Positions 1-9,878 are shown, counted from the first letter of the stretch. The stretch is DNA of 47,779 nt from Planctomycetaceae bacterium (GCA_947453375.1 CANGGT010000007.1:1-47779); one strand, 5' to 3'. Translations and numbers: made by a program. The notes: a model not told the origin generated them from the letters alone.

Positions 1-1
1 C

Positions 2-511
2 GGCGCACGATGGGCCGCCGCGAGTTGGGGTCGCAATGGCATCATCCGCCGCTGGCTCGCGCCGGTGCCGGTGATTGGCACGGCGGCGCGGGCTGCCGAG
101 GTGGCGGCTTGGTGCCGGGCGGCGAGCCTCGCAAGCGCCGCTGGGCTCGATGCCGGAAGCCTCGTTCGTCTCGGCGCCTCGGTGGCACCGGGAATCCCCC
201 TCGACGCCGACCGGGTCGAACGGCGTCTCCGGGAAGGGGCGACGCTCACCGACACGCTCAGGGAGAGTGGCGGGTTTCCACGAACGATCATCGAGGGGGT
301 GATGGCCGGAGAACTCACCGGCAACACAGCCGAGGTCCTCGATCGGCTCGCCCGGGATTCCGACGAGGAGGCCCGTCGTGCCTTCCACGCGGCCGCCCAG
401 GTGGCAGGATTTCTCGTCTGGGGGATCGTTGCGGCCCTGATCGTCTTCGTCATCTTCCGCATTTTCTCTTTTTACGTGGGAGCCATTCAGGCCGCCGCCG
501 GTGGACGATGA
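2..511 (+). CDS. Type II secretion system F (GspF) family protein, C-terminal part (truncated by window edge)
   Basis: Frame 2 is open to the left edge (GARWAAASWGRNGIIRRWLAPVPVIGTAARAAEVA...). GspF-like helical repeat 'GATLTDTLRESGGFPRTIIEGVMAGELTGNTAEVLDRLA' and a C-terminal TM helix. Confidence 0.8.
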   Translation, partial: GARWAAASWGRNGIIRRWLAPVPVIGTAARAAEVAAWCRAASLASAAGLDAGSLVRLGASVAPGIPLDADRVERRLREGATLTDTLRESGGFPRTIIEGVMAGELTGNTAEVLDRLARDSDEEARRAFHAAAQVAGFLVWGIVAALIVFVIFRIFSFYVGAIQAAAGGR

Positions 512-569
512 TGGGAGTGGTTTCCGGGCGGCCGAACGGATCGGCCGGCCATGCACCGAGGGCCCGATC

Positions 570-1514
570 GTGACCCGCCCGTTGCCGACTTTTCGCCTCC
601 TCCTCGCGGCGGCCGTCGTGGTCTTGGCCGCGCTGCCGGGGCGCGCGGCCGACGACGGCGGCGCCGAGCGCGAGGTCGAGCCCGACGAGGAGAATGGCGA
701 TGCGGCCCGCTCGCCGGGCGCCGGCCCTTCCTCGCAGCAGGCGTTCATGGCGGAACGGGGGCTCGTTCGCTATCGGGGGGCCTGGCGGACCAGCCAGGAG
801 ATCGAACTGATCGAGCGGTCGGAGCGGGAGACGGTTGCCCAGAAGCAATGGGGGCCGCGGCTCGAGAAACTGCGTCGCCGGGTCGACGACCCTGCCACGT
901 CGGCGACGGCCGCCGAGGAACTCCGTGAGATCGTCGATCCGGCGGCGGTGCCGGCGCTCGGCGCGGCGGTGGTCCGGGAAGGGGTGCCCCAGGTGCGGGC
1001 CTTTCTCCTCGAGGCGTTGGCCCGGATCGGTTCGCCCGATGCGGTCGCGATCATCCTCCAGGTGGCGATCGACCATGCCGATCCCGACACCCGGCTGACC
1101 GCCGTCGAGCGGCTCCAGGCGATTGGCCCGAGGATCGCCGAGCCGGCGTGCGTGGCGGCCCTCGGCGGGGCAGACAATGCCCGCGTCAATCGCGCTGCCG
1201 AGGTGATCGGGGCCCTCGGGCTCTCCGGATCGGCAGCGGCGCTCGTCGACGCCCTGGAGACCGAGCATGTCGTCATCGCGTCCGACGGCCGCCAAGCGGG
1301 GCAGACGAGCGTGGCGTTTGGCAATTCCGGCGGCGAGGGGCTGTCGCTCGGCGGGGGGCCGAAGCGCGGGAAGGTGCGGCTGCGGAACGAGGCGGCGCTT
1401 GCGGCACTCGTCCGGATCACCGGCCAGGACTTCCAGTGGAATCTCCCGGCGTGGCGGCAGTGGCTGGCGAGCCAAGAGCTTGCCGAGCCGATCGACCTCC
1501 GCCGGAGCCGCTGA
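570..1514 (+). CDS. Secreted HEAT-repeat domain protein
   Basis: GTG start at 570 gives a signal peptide (VTRPLPTFRLLLAAAVVVLAALPGRAA); HEAT-like helical repeats (DPAAVPALGAAVVREGVPQVRAFLLEALARIGSPDAVAIILQVAI). Confidence 0.65.
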   Translation: MTRPLPTFRLLLAAAVVVLAALPGRAADDGGAEREVEPDEENGDAARSPGAGPSSQQAFMAERGLVRYRGAWRTSQEIELIERSERETVAQKQWGPRLEKLRRRVDDPATSATAAEELREIVDPAAVPALGAAVVREGVPQVRAFLLEALARIGSPDAVAIILQVAIDHADPDTRLTAVERLQAIGPRIAEPACVAALGGADNARVNRAAEVIGALGLSGSAAALVDALETEHVVIASDGRQAGQTSVAFGNSGGEGLSLGGGPKRGKVRLRNEAALAALVRITGQDFQWNLPAWRQWLASQELAEPIDLRRSR

Positions 1515-1537
1515 AGGCCCGTTCCAGGGGGCCAGTC

Positions 1538-2881
1538 TCAGGCAGCCTGACGTCCGCGACGCGGGAACCACTCCGGCTCGAGGACGAGCAGCGCCACCCG
1601 GTTTTCCAGGTTTGGTCGGAAGACGACCAGGAGGAGCACCGGGAGGAACCAGGCGAGAAACAAGCCACCGTCGTGGGCCTTCCAGAACTGGCTCCCGATG
1701 AGGACGGCGGCGGTGCAACTCATGAGCGTGCCGAGATTCTTCGGCGAGGGCCAGATCGCCAGCGTGGCCATCATGGCGACGAAGGCTGCGAGCACGGGGA
1801 GGCGGAAGACGGCGTCGTTGGCGGGCAGGGCCCAGAAGCCCTCGAGCGTGACCTCGTTGGGGAAGATCCAGCCGAACATCTGCCTGAGTTGGCCGGAGAA
1901 GACCGCAGGGTCGGCCGTCTTCCACCACAGGGCGGCGACGAGGAGCGCCAAGGCGACGGCGACGCCGACGGCGAACCGGCGGATGCCCCGTTCCCAATAG
2001 AAGCTGCACCACAGGGGGAGGAGAAACACGGGATAGTAGGTCGTGCCCATCGCCATCCCGATCAAGAAGCCCGAGGCGAGGGGGATCCGGTAGGTGGCGA
2101 TCGCCCAGATCACCAGCGCCCCCGGCAGGGCGTGATCGACCCGTCCGGTCATGATCGCCGTGTAGGGGAGGAGGAGATAAAGGACTGCCGCGGCGATCCC
2201 GAGCCGGGCGTTCTCGAAGTGACGCCAGCCGGTGAACACCATCCCCGCGACGATCGCCAGTTGCGAGAGGATTGCCATCACGCGGGCGGTGGTCTCGTTG
2301 ACGATTCTCGCGTCGCCGGCGGCCTCGACGGTCCCCTGGCCATCGGCCTCGGGCGAAAAGATCTTCTGCGCCGAGATCCGGGGGAGGAGGAAGAGGAGTG
2401 GATAGCCGGGGCCGAGCCGTTCGAGGGGATCGACCTCGTCGCGCACCTCGACGGGCTCGGTCCGTGGCGCGGCTGCGGCAGCCGCCGCGACGTCGGACTG
2501 CTGGGGGCGCGACGTGATCACATTGGCCAGCAGGAACACCAGGAGCGAACTCCCCAGGAACACCAGGCCACCGGTGGTGAGATTCGGTTCGAGGAGCGGC
2601 CGGCGGACCATCATCGAGTCGAACAGCATCCGCACCAGGAACGCCGCCGATACCGAGAACAGCCAGATGTAGCCGAGCTGGAGCGCGGCTTGATTGGCCC
2701 GGAAGCTTCCGTACTCCACCGCCAGCAATCCCGGCGCGAAGAGGATCAGGCCGACGAGATCGAGGTTCCTCACGCTCCAGACGCGATTGAACTTGAAGAA
2801 CAGCGCGATCGAGAGGAGCGACGAGAGGTAGAACCACGTCGTTGGATTGACGCGGTAGTAGTGGAACAGGATGTCGCTCAT
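1538..2881 (-). CDS. Multi-pass membrane protein, unknown function
   Basis: About 447 aa with many hydrophobic segments (WFYLSSLLSIALFF, LLFLLPRISA, ALVIWAIATYRIPLASGFLIGMAMG). ATG at 2881 just inside the listed GTG start. Confidence 0.65.
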   Translation of the reverse strand: MSDILFHYYRVNPTTWFYLSSLLSIALFFKFNRVWSVRNLDLVGLILFAPGLLAVEYGSFRANQAALQLGYIWLFSVSAAFLVRMLFDSMMVRRPLLEPNLTTGGLVFLGSSLLVFLLANVITSRPQQSDVAAAAAAAPRTEPVEVRDEVDPLERLGPGYPLLFLLPRISAQKIFSPEADGQGTVEAAGDARIVNETTARVMAILSQLAIVAGMVFTGWRHFENARLGIAAAVLYLLLPYTAIMTGRVDHALPGALVIWAIATYRIPLASGFLIGMAMGTTYYPVFLLPLWCSFYWERGIRRFAVGVAVALALLVAALWWKTADPAVFSGQLRQMFGWIFPNEVTLEGFWALPANDAVFRLPVLAAFVAMMATLAIWPSPKNLGTLMSCTAAVLIGSQFWKAHDGGLFLAWFLPVLLLVVFRPNLENRVALLVLEPEWFPRRGRQAA

Positions 2882-3130
2882 GCACACGCTCGTGGCAAGG
2901 GCCCCGTCCCGGCCCTGGATTCCAGCCTCCGCGCCAGCGCCCTGGGCATGGCTGCTCGGGGGCGCCGCTCAGGGCCGTCGGTGGCTCCATGCCGGTGATC
3001 CAGCGGACGCCGCGGTCGGGGGGGAGACGCCGGGATCCACCCCGACAGGGTACGGCGTGGACGCCGCTTTTGAAAGCCAAGGCCCCGAGGGCGAGCGTGG
3101 CGGGGGGGCGGCGCCCCGGGAGGAACGACC

Positions 3131-3173
3131 AAAAAGCAGGGGGCCGGGACGGGTTGAACCCCGCCCCGGCCCC
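3131..3173 (-). terminator. Rho-independent terminator downstream of the first DUF1559 gene
   Basis: Minus strand: GGGGCCGGGGCGGG-loop-CCCGTCCCGGCCCC then CTGCTTTTT; 14-bp stem with one mismatch and a T run. Confidence 0.7.
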
Positions 3174-3240
3174 TCCGGGATCATCTCTTTCGGTACCGGC
3201 CCAGGCCCCGAGGGGGTCGGCGGCGGCACCTCCAGCTTGG

Positions 3241-4386
3241 TCAGTCGACGTTCGCCGACTCACCACCGGCACGAGTGACCAGCGCCGCATAGATGCGAAT
3301 CGCCACGTCGCTCGAGAGGAGACGCACCGAGCCGTCCCCGAACACATGGTTGGCACCGGCCGAGTGGAAGGCGTAGGGCTCGCCGGTCCCCTCGGTGCCG
3401 TAGACGCTTCCCTTGTAGGGAGCGGTCTCGACGCTTTCTCCGTTGGTGATGTTGACGGCGCCGGTGGCACTCGGGCCACCGAAGAGCGTGCCGTCGGCGG
3501 AGGAGCCGTCGAAGGCGAAGTCGCTCGCCGGACGGCACCAGCCGCCGCCGTTGACGCGACGGGCAGGGAACACCCCGGAGGCGTTGTCAGCCTTCTTGCC
3601 ACGCGTCCACTTGTAGGGCCGGCCAGCCGATTCGGCGATCGCGATCGTCTTCGACGTGCCGTCAATGGCGTCGGCAAGACGCACCTTGATCGTGCCGTTG
3701 TAATCCTTCGGCATCAAGCCGTCGGCCGGCCCCGACTTCTGCGCTCCCTGTGGCTGATTGTGGGCGACATCGGCAAGAAAATCGTTGGGCGTGCCGCCGT
3801 TGGCCAGACGCGAGTCAACGAAGATGGTCGGCGAGTAGTCGGTCGTGGCGCAGAACAGGCCGACGGTATCGAACCCGTTGCCGGCCGCGTTGACCACCGC
3901 CTTGATGTCGCCCGTGGGATAGCCGCTCGCGGTGGAGCCGGTGTCCGGGTCAGCGTCGAAATTGCTGCTCGAGGGCGCCGTCGGGCACTGGAACGTCTGC
4001 AGGCGGGTCGAGGCCAGAACCGCGTTGGGGATCTGGAAGCCCGCGGCGGTGTTCGGCGTCACGCTGCTCCAGTTCTGGCTCATGTCCCAACGGTTGCCGA
4101 GGTTGCCTTCCTCGAAGTAGGAGAGCAGACGCGTCACCCAGGCGATGCGCGCCGCGCCGTTGTTGGGACGGTAGCTGTTGGGGAGCGTGCGCTTGGCGGA
4201 CTCGTGGTTGAGGATCGCCAGGCCGATCTGCTTGAGGTTGTTGGAGCACTTCGAACGGTTGGCGGCCTCACGGGCAGCCTGAACGGCCGGGAGGAGCAGC
4301 CCGACAAGGGTGCCGATGATCGCGATCACCACGAGCAGCTCGACGAGCGTGAACGCCCGACGTGCAGGAACGGAGCGGATGGACAT
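3241..4386 (-). CDS. DUF1559 domain-containing prepilin-like protein
   Basis: [57 protein letters not shown]...; C-terminal '[21 protein letters not shown]'. Start chosen at ATG 4386 rather than the longer ORF start. Confidence 0.93.
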   Translation of the reverse strand: MSIRSVPARRAFTLVELLVVIAIIGTLVGLLLPAVQAAREAANRSKCSNNLKQIGLAILNHESAKRTLPNSYRPNNGAARIAWVTRLLSYFEEGNLGNRWDMSQNWSSVTPNTAAGFQIPNAVLASTRLQTFQCPTAPSSSNFDADPDTGSTASGYPTGDIKAVVNAAGNGFDTVGLFCATTDYSPTIFVDSRLANGGTPNDFLADVAHNQPQGAQKSGPADGLMPKDYNGTIKVRLADAIDGTSKTIAIAESAGRPYKWTRGKKADNASGVFPARRVNGGGWCRPASDFAFDGSSADGTLFGGPSATGAVNITNGESVETAPYKGSVYGTEGTGEPYAFHSAGANHVFGDGSVRLLSSDVAIRIYAALVTRAGGESANVD

Positions 4387-4642
4387 GGGGATTCCTCGAG
4401 GGAAGGGATGAAGGGAAAACGAAACGAATGGGAGAGGGGCTGGGGGCCTGATCGGCGCTGGCCTGATCGGGGCGAACCAGCCGGCAGTGAGAGGGACCAG
4501 GAAACGGGGACGGAACGAGGGGCTCTGCGGAGCCGTCGCTTCCCTCCGGTCATTCCGGTCGGTACTGCAGACGGAAGGAAAATCGGCCTTTGACGGTTGT
4601 GACTTGATGTTTATTGATCCGGTCAACAAGGTCAACATCGGT

Positions 4643-4670
4643 ATCTTATCAATACGATCGTCGTGGTCAA
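4643..4670 (-). promoter_or_regulatory. Putative sigma70-like promoter upstream of the first DUF1559 gene
   Basis: Minus strand TTGACC-N16-TAAGAT in an unusually AT-rich intergenic stretch. Confidence 0.4.
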
Positions 4671-4812
4671 GATTATTTCTGGCGTCTTTTTTCCCTTGTT
4701 TTTTTGATCCAGGGGGCCCTTTCCCAGAGGGGGGAGGGCAATCTTCCGCCCGACGCAACGGTGGGGCGGGGACGAGGCTGGAGCCGAGGGACTCAGCCTG
4801 GAACGAGCGGTC

Positions 4813-5022
4813 TTAGCGTTGTTCGCCCTGCGTCAGGCGGGTCTTTTCCGTCCGCTCGATCTGGACCACGACTCCGTCCTGGACGATCGCCAGGACCGAA
4901 CCGTACCGGAGGCCCCGGAGGGCGTCGTCGATCCGGTCGATGGCGGGGTGCCGGGGTGCGGCTCGCCCGGCCTGGGATGCGGCATCGTCTTTCGCCGAAA
5001 CGGAGGGGTGCTGGCTGCTCAT
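4813..5022 (-). CDS. yezD: YezD family (DUF2292) small protein
   Basis: 69 aa; 'IDRIDDALRGLRYGSVLAIVQDGVVVQIERTEKTRL' matches the DUF2292/YezD core as I know it; immediately downstream of cysA. Confidence 0.85.
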   Translation of the reverse strand: MSSQHPSVSAKDDAASQAGRAAPRHPAIDRIDDALRGLRYGSVLAIVQDGVVVQIERTEKTRLTQGEQR

Positions 5023-5060
5023 GGCTGGGGTCGACTCATGTCGGGGGCAGGGAAGGGGCG

Positions 5061-6149
5061 TCAGATGACATATTCCGGGTCGGGCAGAAACACGCGGACG
5101 TGGCGCGGCGTGATCGACACCGCCTCACCCGGCTGGAGGCCGAGCTCGCGGGCTGCCGCCGAGGGGAGGTCGACATGGAACTCGCTCCCCCCCTGGCTGG
5201 GCTGGCAGGTGATCCGCGTGATCGGGCCGGTGCGCGTCTGGCGGAGGACCGTCGCGGGGAGGCTCGTGCCCTCGGGCCCCGCCGACGGGCCGCCGCCGGC
5301 GGGGGCGCGGGCAATGTCGAGCTCGTGGGGGCGGAGGTAGACGCGGGCCGCTCGGGCCTGGGCATGGGGGTAGTCGGGATAGTCGATCGGCACGCCATGC
5401 CAGAAGGCCAGGCCGTTCTCCACCCGGCCGTGGTAGACGTTCACGTTGCCGAGGAAGTCCATCACGAACGGCGTGGCCGGCTTGTCGAAGACCTCGTCGG
5501 GTTTGCCGCGCTGCTCGACATGACCCTCGTTCATCACCACGACGTCGTCGGCCAGTTCGAAGGCCTCTTCCTGATCGTGGGTCACGAACACGGTCGTCAT
5601 GCCGATCTCGTCGTGGAGCCGGCGGAGCCACTGCCGCAACTCCACCCGCACCTTGGCATCGAGCGCCCCGAACGGCTCGTCGAGGAGGAGAATCCGCGGG
5701 CGGATCGCCAGGGCCCGGGCGAGAGCGACCCGCTGACGCTGGCCGCCGGAGAGCTGCGCGGGCTTCCGCGAGCCGAGGTTGTCGAGGCGCACCAGATGGA
5801 GCAGTTCGTCGACCCGGGCCTTGACCTCGGCCTGCGGCGCCTTCCGCACCCGCATCCCGAAGGCGATGTTCTCGAACACGCTCATGTGGCGGAAGAGGGC
5901 GTAATGCTGGAACACGAAGCCCACTTCCCGCTGCCGGGCGTGGCGGTCGGTGATGTCGGTGCCGTCTTCCTCGATCCTCCCCTGATCGGGCCACTCGAGC
6001 CCGGCGATGATCCGCAGGAGCGTCGTCTTGCCCGATCCCGAGGGCCCGAGGAGCGCCAGGAGCGTCCCCTGGGGGACGTCGAGCGAGACGTTGTCGAGCG
6101 CCTTGAAGGCACCGAATGATTTGGAGACGCCGTCGACGCGAATGCTCAT
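5061..6149 (-). CDS. cysA: Sulfate/thiosulfate ABC transporter ATP-binding protein CysA
   Basis: [52 protein letters not shown]...; [26 protein letters not shown]; CysA-type C-terminal region. 4-bp ATGA overlap with cysW. Confidence 0.95.
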   Translation of the reverse strand: MSIRVDGVSKSFGAFKALDNVSLDVPQGTLLALLGPSGSGKTTLLRIIAGLEWPDQGRIEEDGTDITDRHARQREVGFVFQHYALFRHMSVFENIAFGMRVRKAPQAEVKARVDELLHLVRLDNLGSRKPAQLSGGQRQRVALARALAIRPRILLLDEPFGALDAKVRVELRQWLRRLHDEIGMTTVFVTHDQEEAFELADDVVVMNEGHVEQRGKPDEVFDKPATPFVMDFLGNVNVYHGRVENGLAFWHGVPIDYPDYPHAQARAARVYLRPHELDIARAPAGGGPSAGPEGTSLPATVLRQTRTGPITRITCQPSQGGSEFHVDLPSAAARELGLQPGEAVSITPRHVRVFLPDPEYVI

Positions 6150-7048
6150 GGTCCAAGACCTCCCGTGGTCGGGTCGGTGTCGGCGCCGGGGGCCCGGGCC
6201 GCTTCGAGTTCCTTCGATTCCGTTTCCAACTGCCGCTCGATGAACACCTTGGCGACGAGCGTCAGCAGGGCGAGCGCCGCCAGCACGCTCGCCACTGCCA
6301 TCGAGGCCGGCGTGCGGTATTCCTGGAAGAGCTTCTCCACCCGCAGCGGCATCGTGTCGGTGGCACCGGCGATGTGGCCGCTGACGACGTAGACGGCGCC
6401 GAACTCCCCCATCGCGCGGGCGTTGGCGAGGACGACGCCGTGGAGCAGGGCCCAGCGGATGTTGGGGAGCGTCACGCGCCAAAACACCTGCCAGCCGTTG
6501 GCCCCCAGGCTGACCGCGGCCATCTCCTCTTCCGGCCCGATCGCCTCCATCACCGGGATCAGCTCGCGGACCACCAACGGCAATGTCACGAACGTCGTCG
6601 CGAGGACGAGCCCCGGCCAGGCGAAGATCACCTTCACCGCCAGCCAGGCGAGGGTCGGCCCGAGGAGCCCCTGTCGGCCGAAGATCAGCACGAGCGCCAG
6701 TCCGGCGACCACCGGGGAGACGGAGAAGGGGACGTCGAAGAGCGACACGAGGAGCGATCGCCCCGGGAAGCGGAAGCGGGCCACGAGCCAGGCCGCCGCG
6801 ACGCCGAAGATCGTGTTGATGAGCACGGCGAGCGGAGCGACCGTGAGCGACAGCCAGATGGCGTGTCGCGTGTCGGGATCGTGGGCCAGCGCTTCCCACC
6901 ACGCCCGTGGTCCGTTGGAGAAGGCATCGACGAAGACGCTCGCCAGCGGCGCGACGATGAGCAGGCCGACGGTCGCCACGGCGCCTGCGAGGAGGAGCAG
7001 GCCGAGGGGGCTCGTGGCGGTGGCGGCGTCGCGGGGTTTGGAGGTCAT
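6146..7048 (-). CDS. cysW: Sulfate ABC transporter permease CysW
   Basis: BPD permease with '[37 protein letters not shown]', typical of CysW; overlaps cysA. Confidence 0.95.
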   Translation of the reverse strand: MTSKPRDAATATSPLGLLLLAGAVATVGLLIVAPLASVFVDAFSNGPRAWWEALAHDPDTRHAIWLSLTVAPLAVLINTIFGVAAAWLVARFRFPGRSLLVSLFDVPFSVSPVVAGLALVLIFGRQGLLGPTLAWLAVKVIFAWPGLVLATTFVTLPLVVRELIPVMEAIGPEEEMAAVSLGANGWQVFWRVTLPNIRWALLHGVVLANARAMGEFGAVYVVSGHIAGATDTMPLRVEKLFQEYRTPASMAVASVLAALALLTLVAKVFIERQLETESKELEAARAPGADTDPTTGGLGP

Positions 7049-7062
7049 CGCGGTGGGGCCTG

Positions 7063-7920
7063 TCACTGGGCGTTGCGGGCCAGGCGCTGCTGGAGGACGT
7101 TGACGACGATGAGCATCGACAACGACATGCCGAGGAGGACGACGGCGATCGCGGTCGCCTCGGCGTAGGCAAACTCCTCGAGGCGGGAGACGATCAGCAC
7201 CGGAGCGATCTCCGTCTTGAACGGCATATTGCCGGAGATGAAGACGACCGAGCCATACTCCCCGAGGGCCCGCGCCAGGGCCAGGGCGAAGCCGGTGACA
7301 ACGGCGGGCAGGATGCCGGGGAGCACGACGCGCAGGAACGTCTGCGACTTGCTTGCGCCGAGGAGGCGGGCGGCCTCCTCGGTGTCCTTGTCGAGGCTCT
7401 CGATGACCGGTTGAACGACCCGGATCGCGAACGGCAGACTGACGAACACGAGCACCAGCACGATGCCGAGTCGCGAGTAGGCCCCGCGGATCCCCATCGG
7501 CACGAGGACTTGCCCAAGCCAGCCCTTCTCGACGTAGAGCGTCGAGTAGACGAGGCCCGCCACGGCCGTGGGGAGGGCCAACGGGACGTCGACAAGGGCG
7601 TCGAGGATCCGCCGACCAGGAAACTCGAGCCTGACGAGCACCCAGGCGACGAGGAGGCCGAGGAGCGAACTGATGATGGCGGCGGCAAGCGACGCCCCGA
7701 GCGACACCGCATAGGCCGCCCGGGCCCGTGGTGTCCACGCCGCGGCGAGGAATCCGGCCGGGCCGAGCGACGCCGCCCGGAGGATGAGCACCGCCAGAGG
7801 GATGATGACGAGGCCCACGATCATGAGCGACGTGATCGCCGCGCTGAGGCCGAAGCCGGGCAGCACGGTGCGCGTGCGGCCGCGGCGGATCGGGGGCGAC
7901 GAAGGTGGGGTCGATTTCAT
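7063..7920 (-). CDS. cysT: Sulfate ABC transporter permease CysT (CysU)
   Basis: '[50 protein letters not shown]' typical of CysT. Confidence 0.95.
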   Translation of the reverse strand: MKSTPPSSPPIRRGRTRTVLPGFGLSAAITSLMIVGLVIIPLAVLILRAASLGPAGFLAAAWTPRARAAYAVSLGASLAAAIISSLLGLLVAWVLVRLEFPGRRILDALVDVPLALPTAVAGLVYSTLYVEKGWLGQVLVPMGIRGAYSRLGIVLVLVFVSLPFAIRVVQPVIESLDKDTEEAARLLGASKSQTFLRVVLPGILPAVVTGFALALARALGEYGSVVFISGNMPFKTEIAPVLIVSRLEEFAYAEATAIAVVLLGMSLSMLIVVNVLQQRLARNAQ

Positions 7921-7978
7921 GGGGCGCTATCGATCGGTTCCGGCGTGAAGGAGGGGAAGCGGCAGACGGCCTCTGGAC

Positions 7979-9037
7979 TCAGTTCGAGGCCCCGGCCGGC
8001 TGGTAGATCTTGTCAAACTCCCCCCCCTCGCCGAACAGGTTCTTCATCGCGTCGCCCCACGAACCGGCGGCGAAGGCGATGTCGAAGGTTTCAATTTCGG
8101 GAAAGCCCTCCGGCGGCCCCTTCGCGTCGGCGGTCCACGGCCGGTAGTGGTGCTTGGCGACGATCGCCTTCCCCTCCGGTGAGTAGAGAAATCCGAGATA
8201 CGCCTCGGCGGCATGACGCGTCGACTTCCGATCGACGTTCCCGTCGACGACGGCCACCGGCGGATCGACGCGGATCGATCGCTTCGGGTAGACGATCTCG
8301 AGGGCACCGTTCGACTCGTCGACTTCGAGATGAGCCTCGTTCTCGAAGGTCAGATGGACGTCGCCGATCCCCTTCTGGGAGAAGGTGGCGGTGGCGGCCC
8401 GGGCGCCGGTATCGAGGACCGGCGTGCGTCGGTAGAGCCGTTCGACGAAGCCCCGTGCGTCGTCGGCCGAACCACCGGCCGCGAGCACCGCCCCCCAGGC
8501 GGCGAGAAAGCTGTACTTGCCGTTGCCCGATGTCTTCGGGTTCGGGGTGATGATCTCGATGTCATCCCGGTCGATGTCCGGCCAGTCGGAGATCCCCTTC
8601 GGATTGCCTTTGCGGACGACGAACACGACGACCGAGTGGTAGGGGATCGACGCGTTGTCGAAGCGTTGCTGCCAGTCGGCCTTGACGAGCCCTGCCTTGG
8701 CGATCGCCTCGACGTCGGGCCAGGTGGCGAGGGTCACGACATCGGCTTCGAGGCCGTCGATCACGGCCCGCGACTGGCTTCCCGACGCGGCATGCGACTG
8801 CTTGATCGAGACCTCGGTGCCGTGCTCGGCCAAATAGTGCTTGGCGAAGGCGGTGTTGATGTCCTTGTAGAGTTCGCGCGTCGGGTCGTAGGAGACGTTG
8901 AGGAGCTCGATGGTCGGCGTGGTCGCCGGGCCGGTTCCCGACGGTTTCGAGCAGCCTGCCGTCAGGCCGGTGAGCGCGACGGCGGCCACGAGGGCGACTC
9001 GGGCAACGCGGGAGCAGAAAGCATTTGGCAGCATCAT
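7979..9037 (-). CDS. sbp: Sulfate-binding lipoprotein of ABC transporter
   Basis: Signal peptide with lipobox LTAGC; 'ELLNVSYDPTRELYKDINTAFAKHY', 'KTSGNGKYSFLAAWG' typical of sulfate-binding proteins; first gene of the cys operon. Listed ORF start 9088 is TTG; ATG at 9037/9034 is more likely. Confidence 0.93.
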   Translation of the reverse strand: MMLPNAFCSRVARVALVAAVALTGLTAGCSKPSGTGPATTPTIELLNVSYDPTRELYKDINTAFAKHYLAEHGTEVSIKQSHAASGSQSRAVIDGLEADVVTLATWPDVEAIAKAGLVKADWQQRFDNASIPYHSVVVFVVRKGNPKGISDWPDIDRDDIEIITPNPKTSGNGKYSFLAAWGAVLAAGGSADDARGFVERLYRRTPVLDTGARAATATFSQKGIGDVHLTFENEAHLEVDESNGALEIVYPKRSIRVDPPVAVVDGNVDRKSTRHAAEAYLGFLYSPEGKAIVAKHHYRPWTADAKGPPEGFPEIETFDIAFAAGSWGDAMKNLFGEGGEFDKIYQPAGASN

Positions 9038-9105
9038 CAGCAGGGGGCCTCTGAGGGCATTCGTTTCGATCGGCAGGTCGATCGGCAACGACGATCAACG
9101 CACAG

Positions 9106-9121
9106 TGTGATGTTCATCACC
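9106..9121. promoter_or_regulatory. CRP/FNR-family-like palindrome upstream of sbp
   Basis: TGTGATGTTCATCACC: TGTGA-N6-TCACc, one base from the TGTGA-N6-TCACA consensus; 69 bp before the predicted sbp start. Confidence 0.4.
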
Positions 9122-9160
9122 AAAATCGTCAACATCGTCAAGTATCTTTGGTGGAAACGG

Positions 9161-9198
9161 AAAAGCCCGCCTGAAAAAGCCTCTTTCCAGGCGGGCTT
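9161..9198 (-). terminator. Rho-independent terminator of the Cys-rich gene
   Basis: Inverted repeat AAGCCCGCCTG (9163-9173) / CAGGCGGGCTT (9188-9198), 11-bp perfect arms, followed by TTTT on the minus strand. Confidence 0.75.
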
Positions 9199-9307
9199 CA
9201 CCGGTTTTTTGACCCGGACATCGCAGACTACCTCACCCCCGCAGGGCCCAAGAAATGGTCCAAGGGGGGCTGGTGGTCCACGATCCGGGTGGTTTTCTCG
9301 AAGGGCT

Positions 9308-9790
9308 TCAGCAGGCGCAGGTGCCGCAGCAGACGGGGACGCCGCCGAAGCAGACGGTGCAGGCGCAGCCGGCCTGGCAGCAGGCGGCCAGGCACTCGCA
9401 GCAGCCCTGCGTCAGCTTGCAGCAATCCTTGTCACCGGAACGGCAGGTGATGCACACCCCCTTCGCGGTCGGTTCGCAGGTGCAGCTGCAGAAGCAGAGA
9501 TTGCACTGGGCGACGCAGATTCCGTTCTTCGTGCAGGCGCAGCTGCACATTCCCTCGGTGAGGCTCCGGCAGAGGTTCTGGAGCGTGCCACAGGAGGCCT
9601 GGTCGGGGCAGTCGCAGTGGATCTTGAAGCCATCGGCGCATTTTTCGAAACGCAGCGTGCAGCGGGGCACGGCACACCAGGCCGGAGCCGGGCCAGCGCC
9701 GTGGTGGGCAGGGCCATGGGCCGCAGCGTGGTGCGGACCGGCGGCGGTACGGTCCGCCAGCCCAGAACCCATGGTCATTCCGTTCGCCAT
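9308..9790 (-). CDS. Cysteine-rich metallothionein-like small protein (32 Cys in 160 aa, His-rich N-terminal region)
   Basis: MANGMTMGSGLADRTAAGPHHAAAHGPAHHGAGPAPAWCAVPRC...CSCACTKNGICVAQCNLCFCSCTC...CCKLTQGCCECLAACCQAGCACTVCFGGVPVCCGTCAC. ATG at 9790 with its own terminator. Confidence 0.85.
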   Translation of the reverse strand: MANGMTMGSGLADRTAAGPHHAAAHGPAHHGAGPAPAWCAVPRCTLRFEKCADGFKIHCDCPDQASCGTLQNLCRSLTEGMCSCACTKNGICVAQCNLCFCSCTCEPTAKGVCITCRSGDKDCCKLTQGCCECLAACCQAGCACTVCFGGVPVCCGTCAC

Positions 9791-9861
9791 GGAAGTCTCC
9801 TTTGTCTGTCCCCGGGGAGCCGTCGGGGGTGCCGGCGGGGAACGGGGGCGGTGTCGGTGCT

Positions 9862-9878
9862 CTCCGGACTGTCCGGAG
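9862..9878. promoter_or_regulatory. Perfect palindrome upstream of the Cys-rich gene (candidate operator)
   Basis: CTCCGGAC-T-GTCCGGAG, 8-bp perfect arms, 72 bp upstream of the start codon. Confidence 0.35.

Noticed and set aside
2888-3130. Small ORFs between the membrane protein and the first terminator
   Set aside because: Overlapping ORFs in several frames, all Arg/Pro/Gly-rich with no recognisable domain; likely non-coding or leader region.
450-3677. 1075-aa minus-strand ORF
   Set aside because: Overlaps the HEAT-repeat, membrane protein and DUF1559 genes; low-complexity Arg/Pro-rich translation typical of a spurious high-GC ORF.
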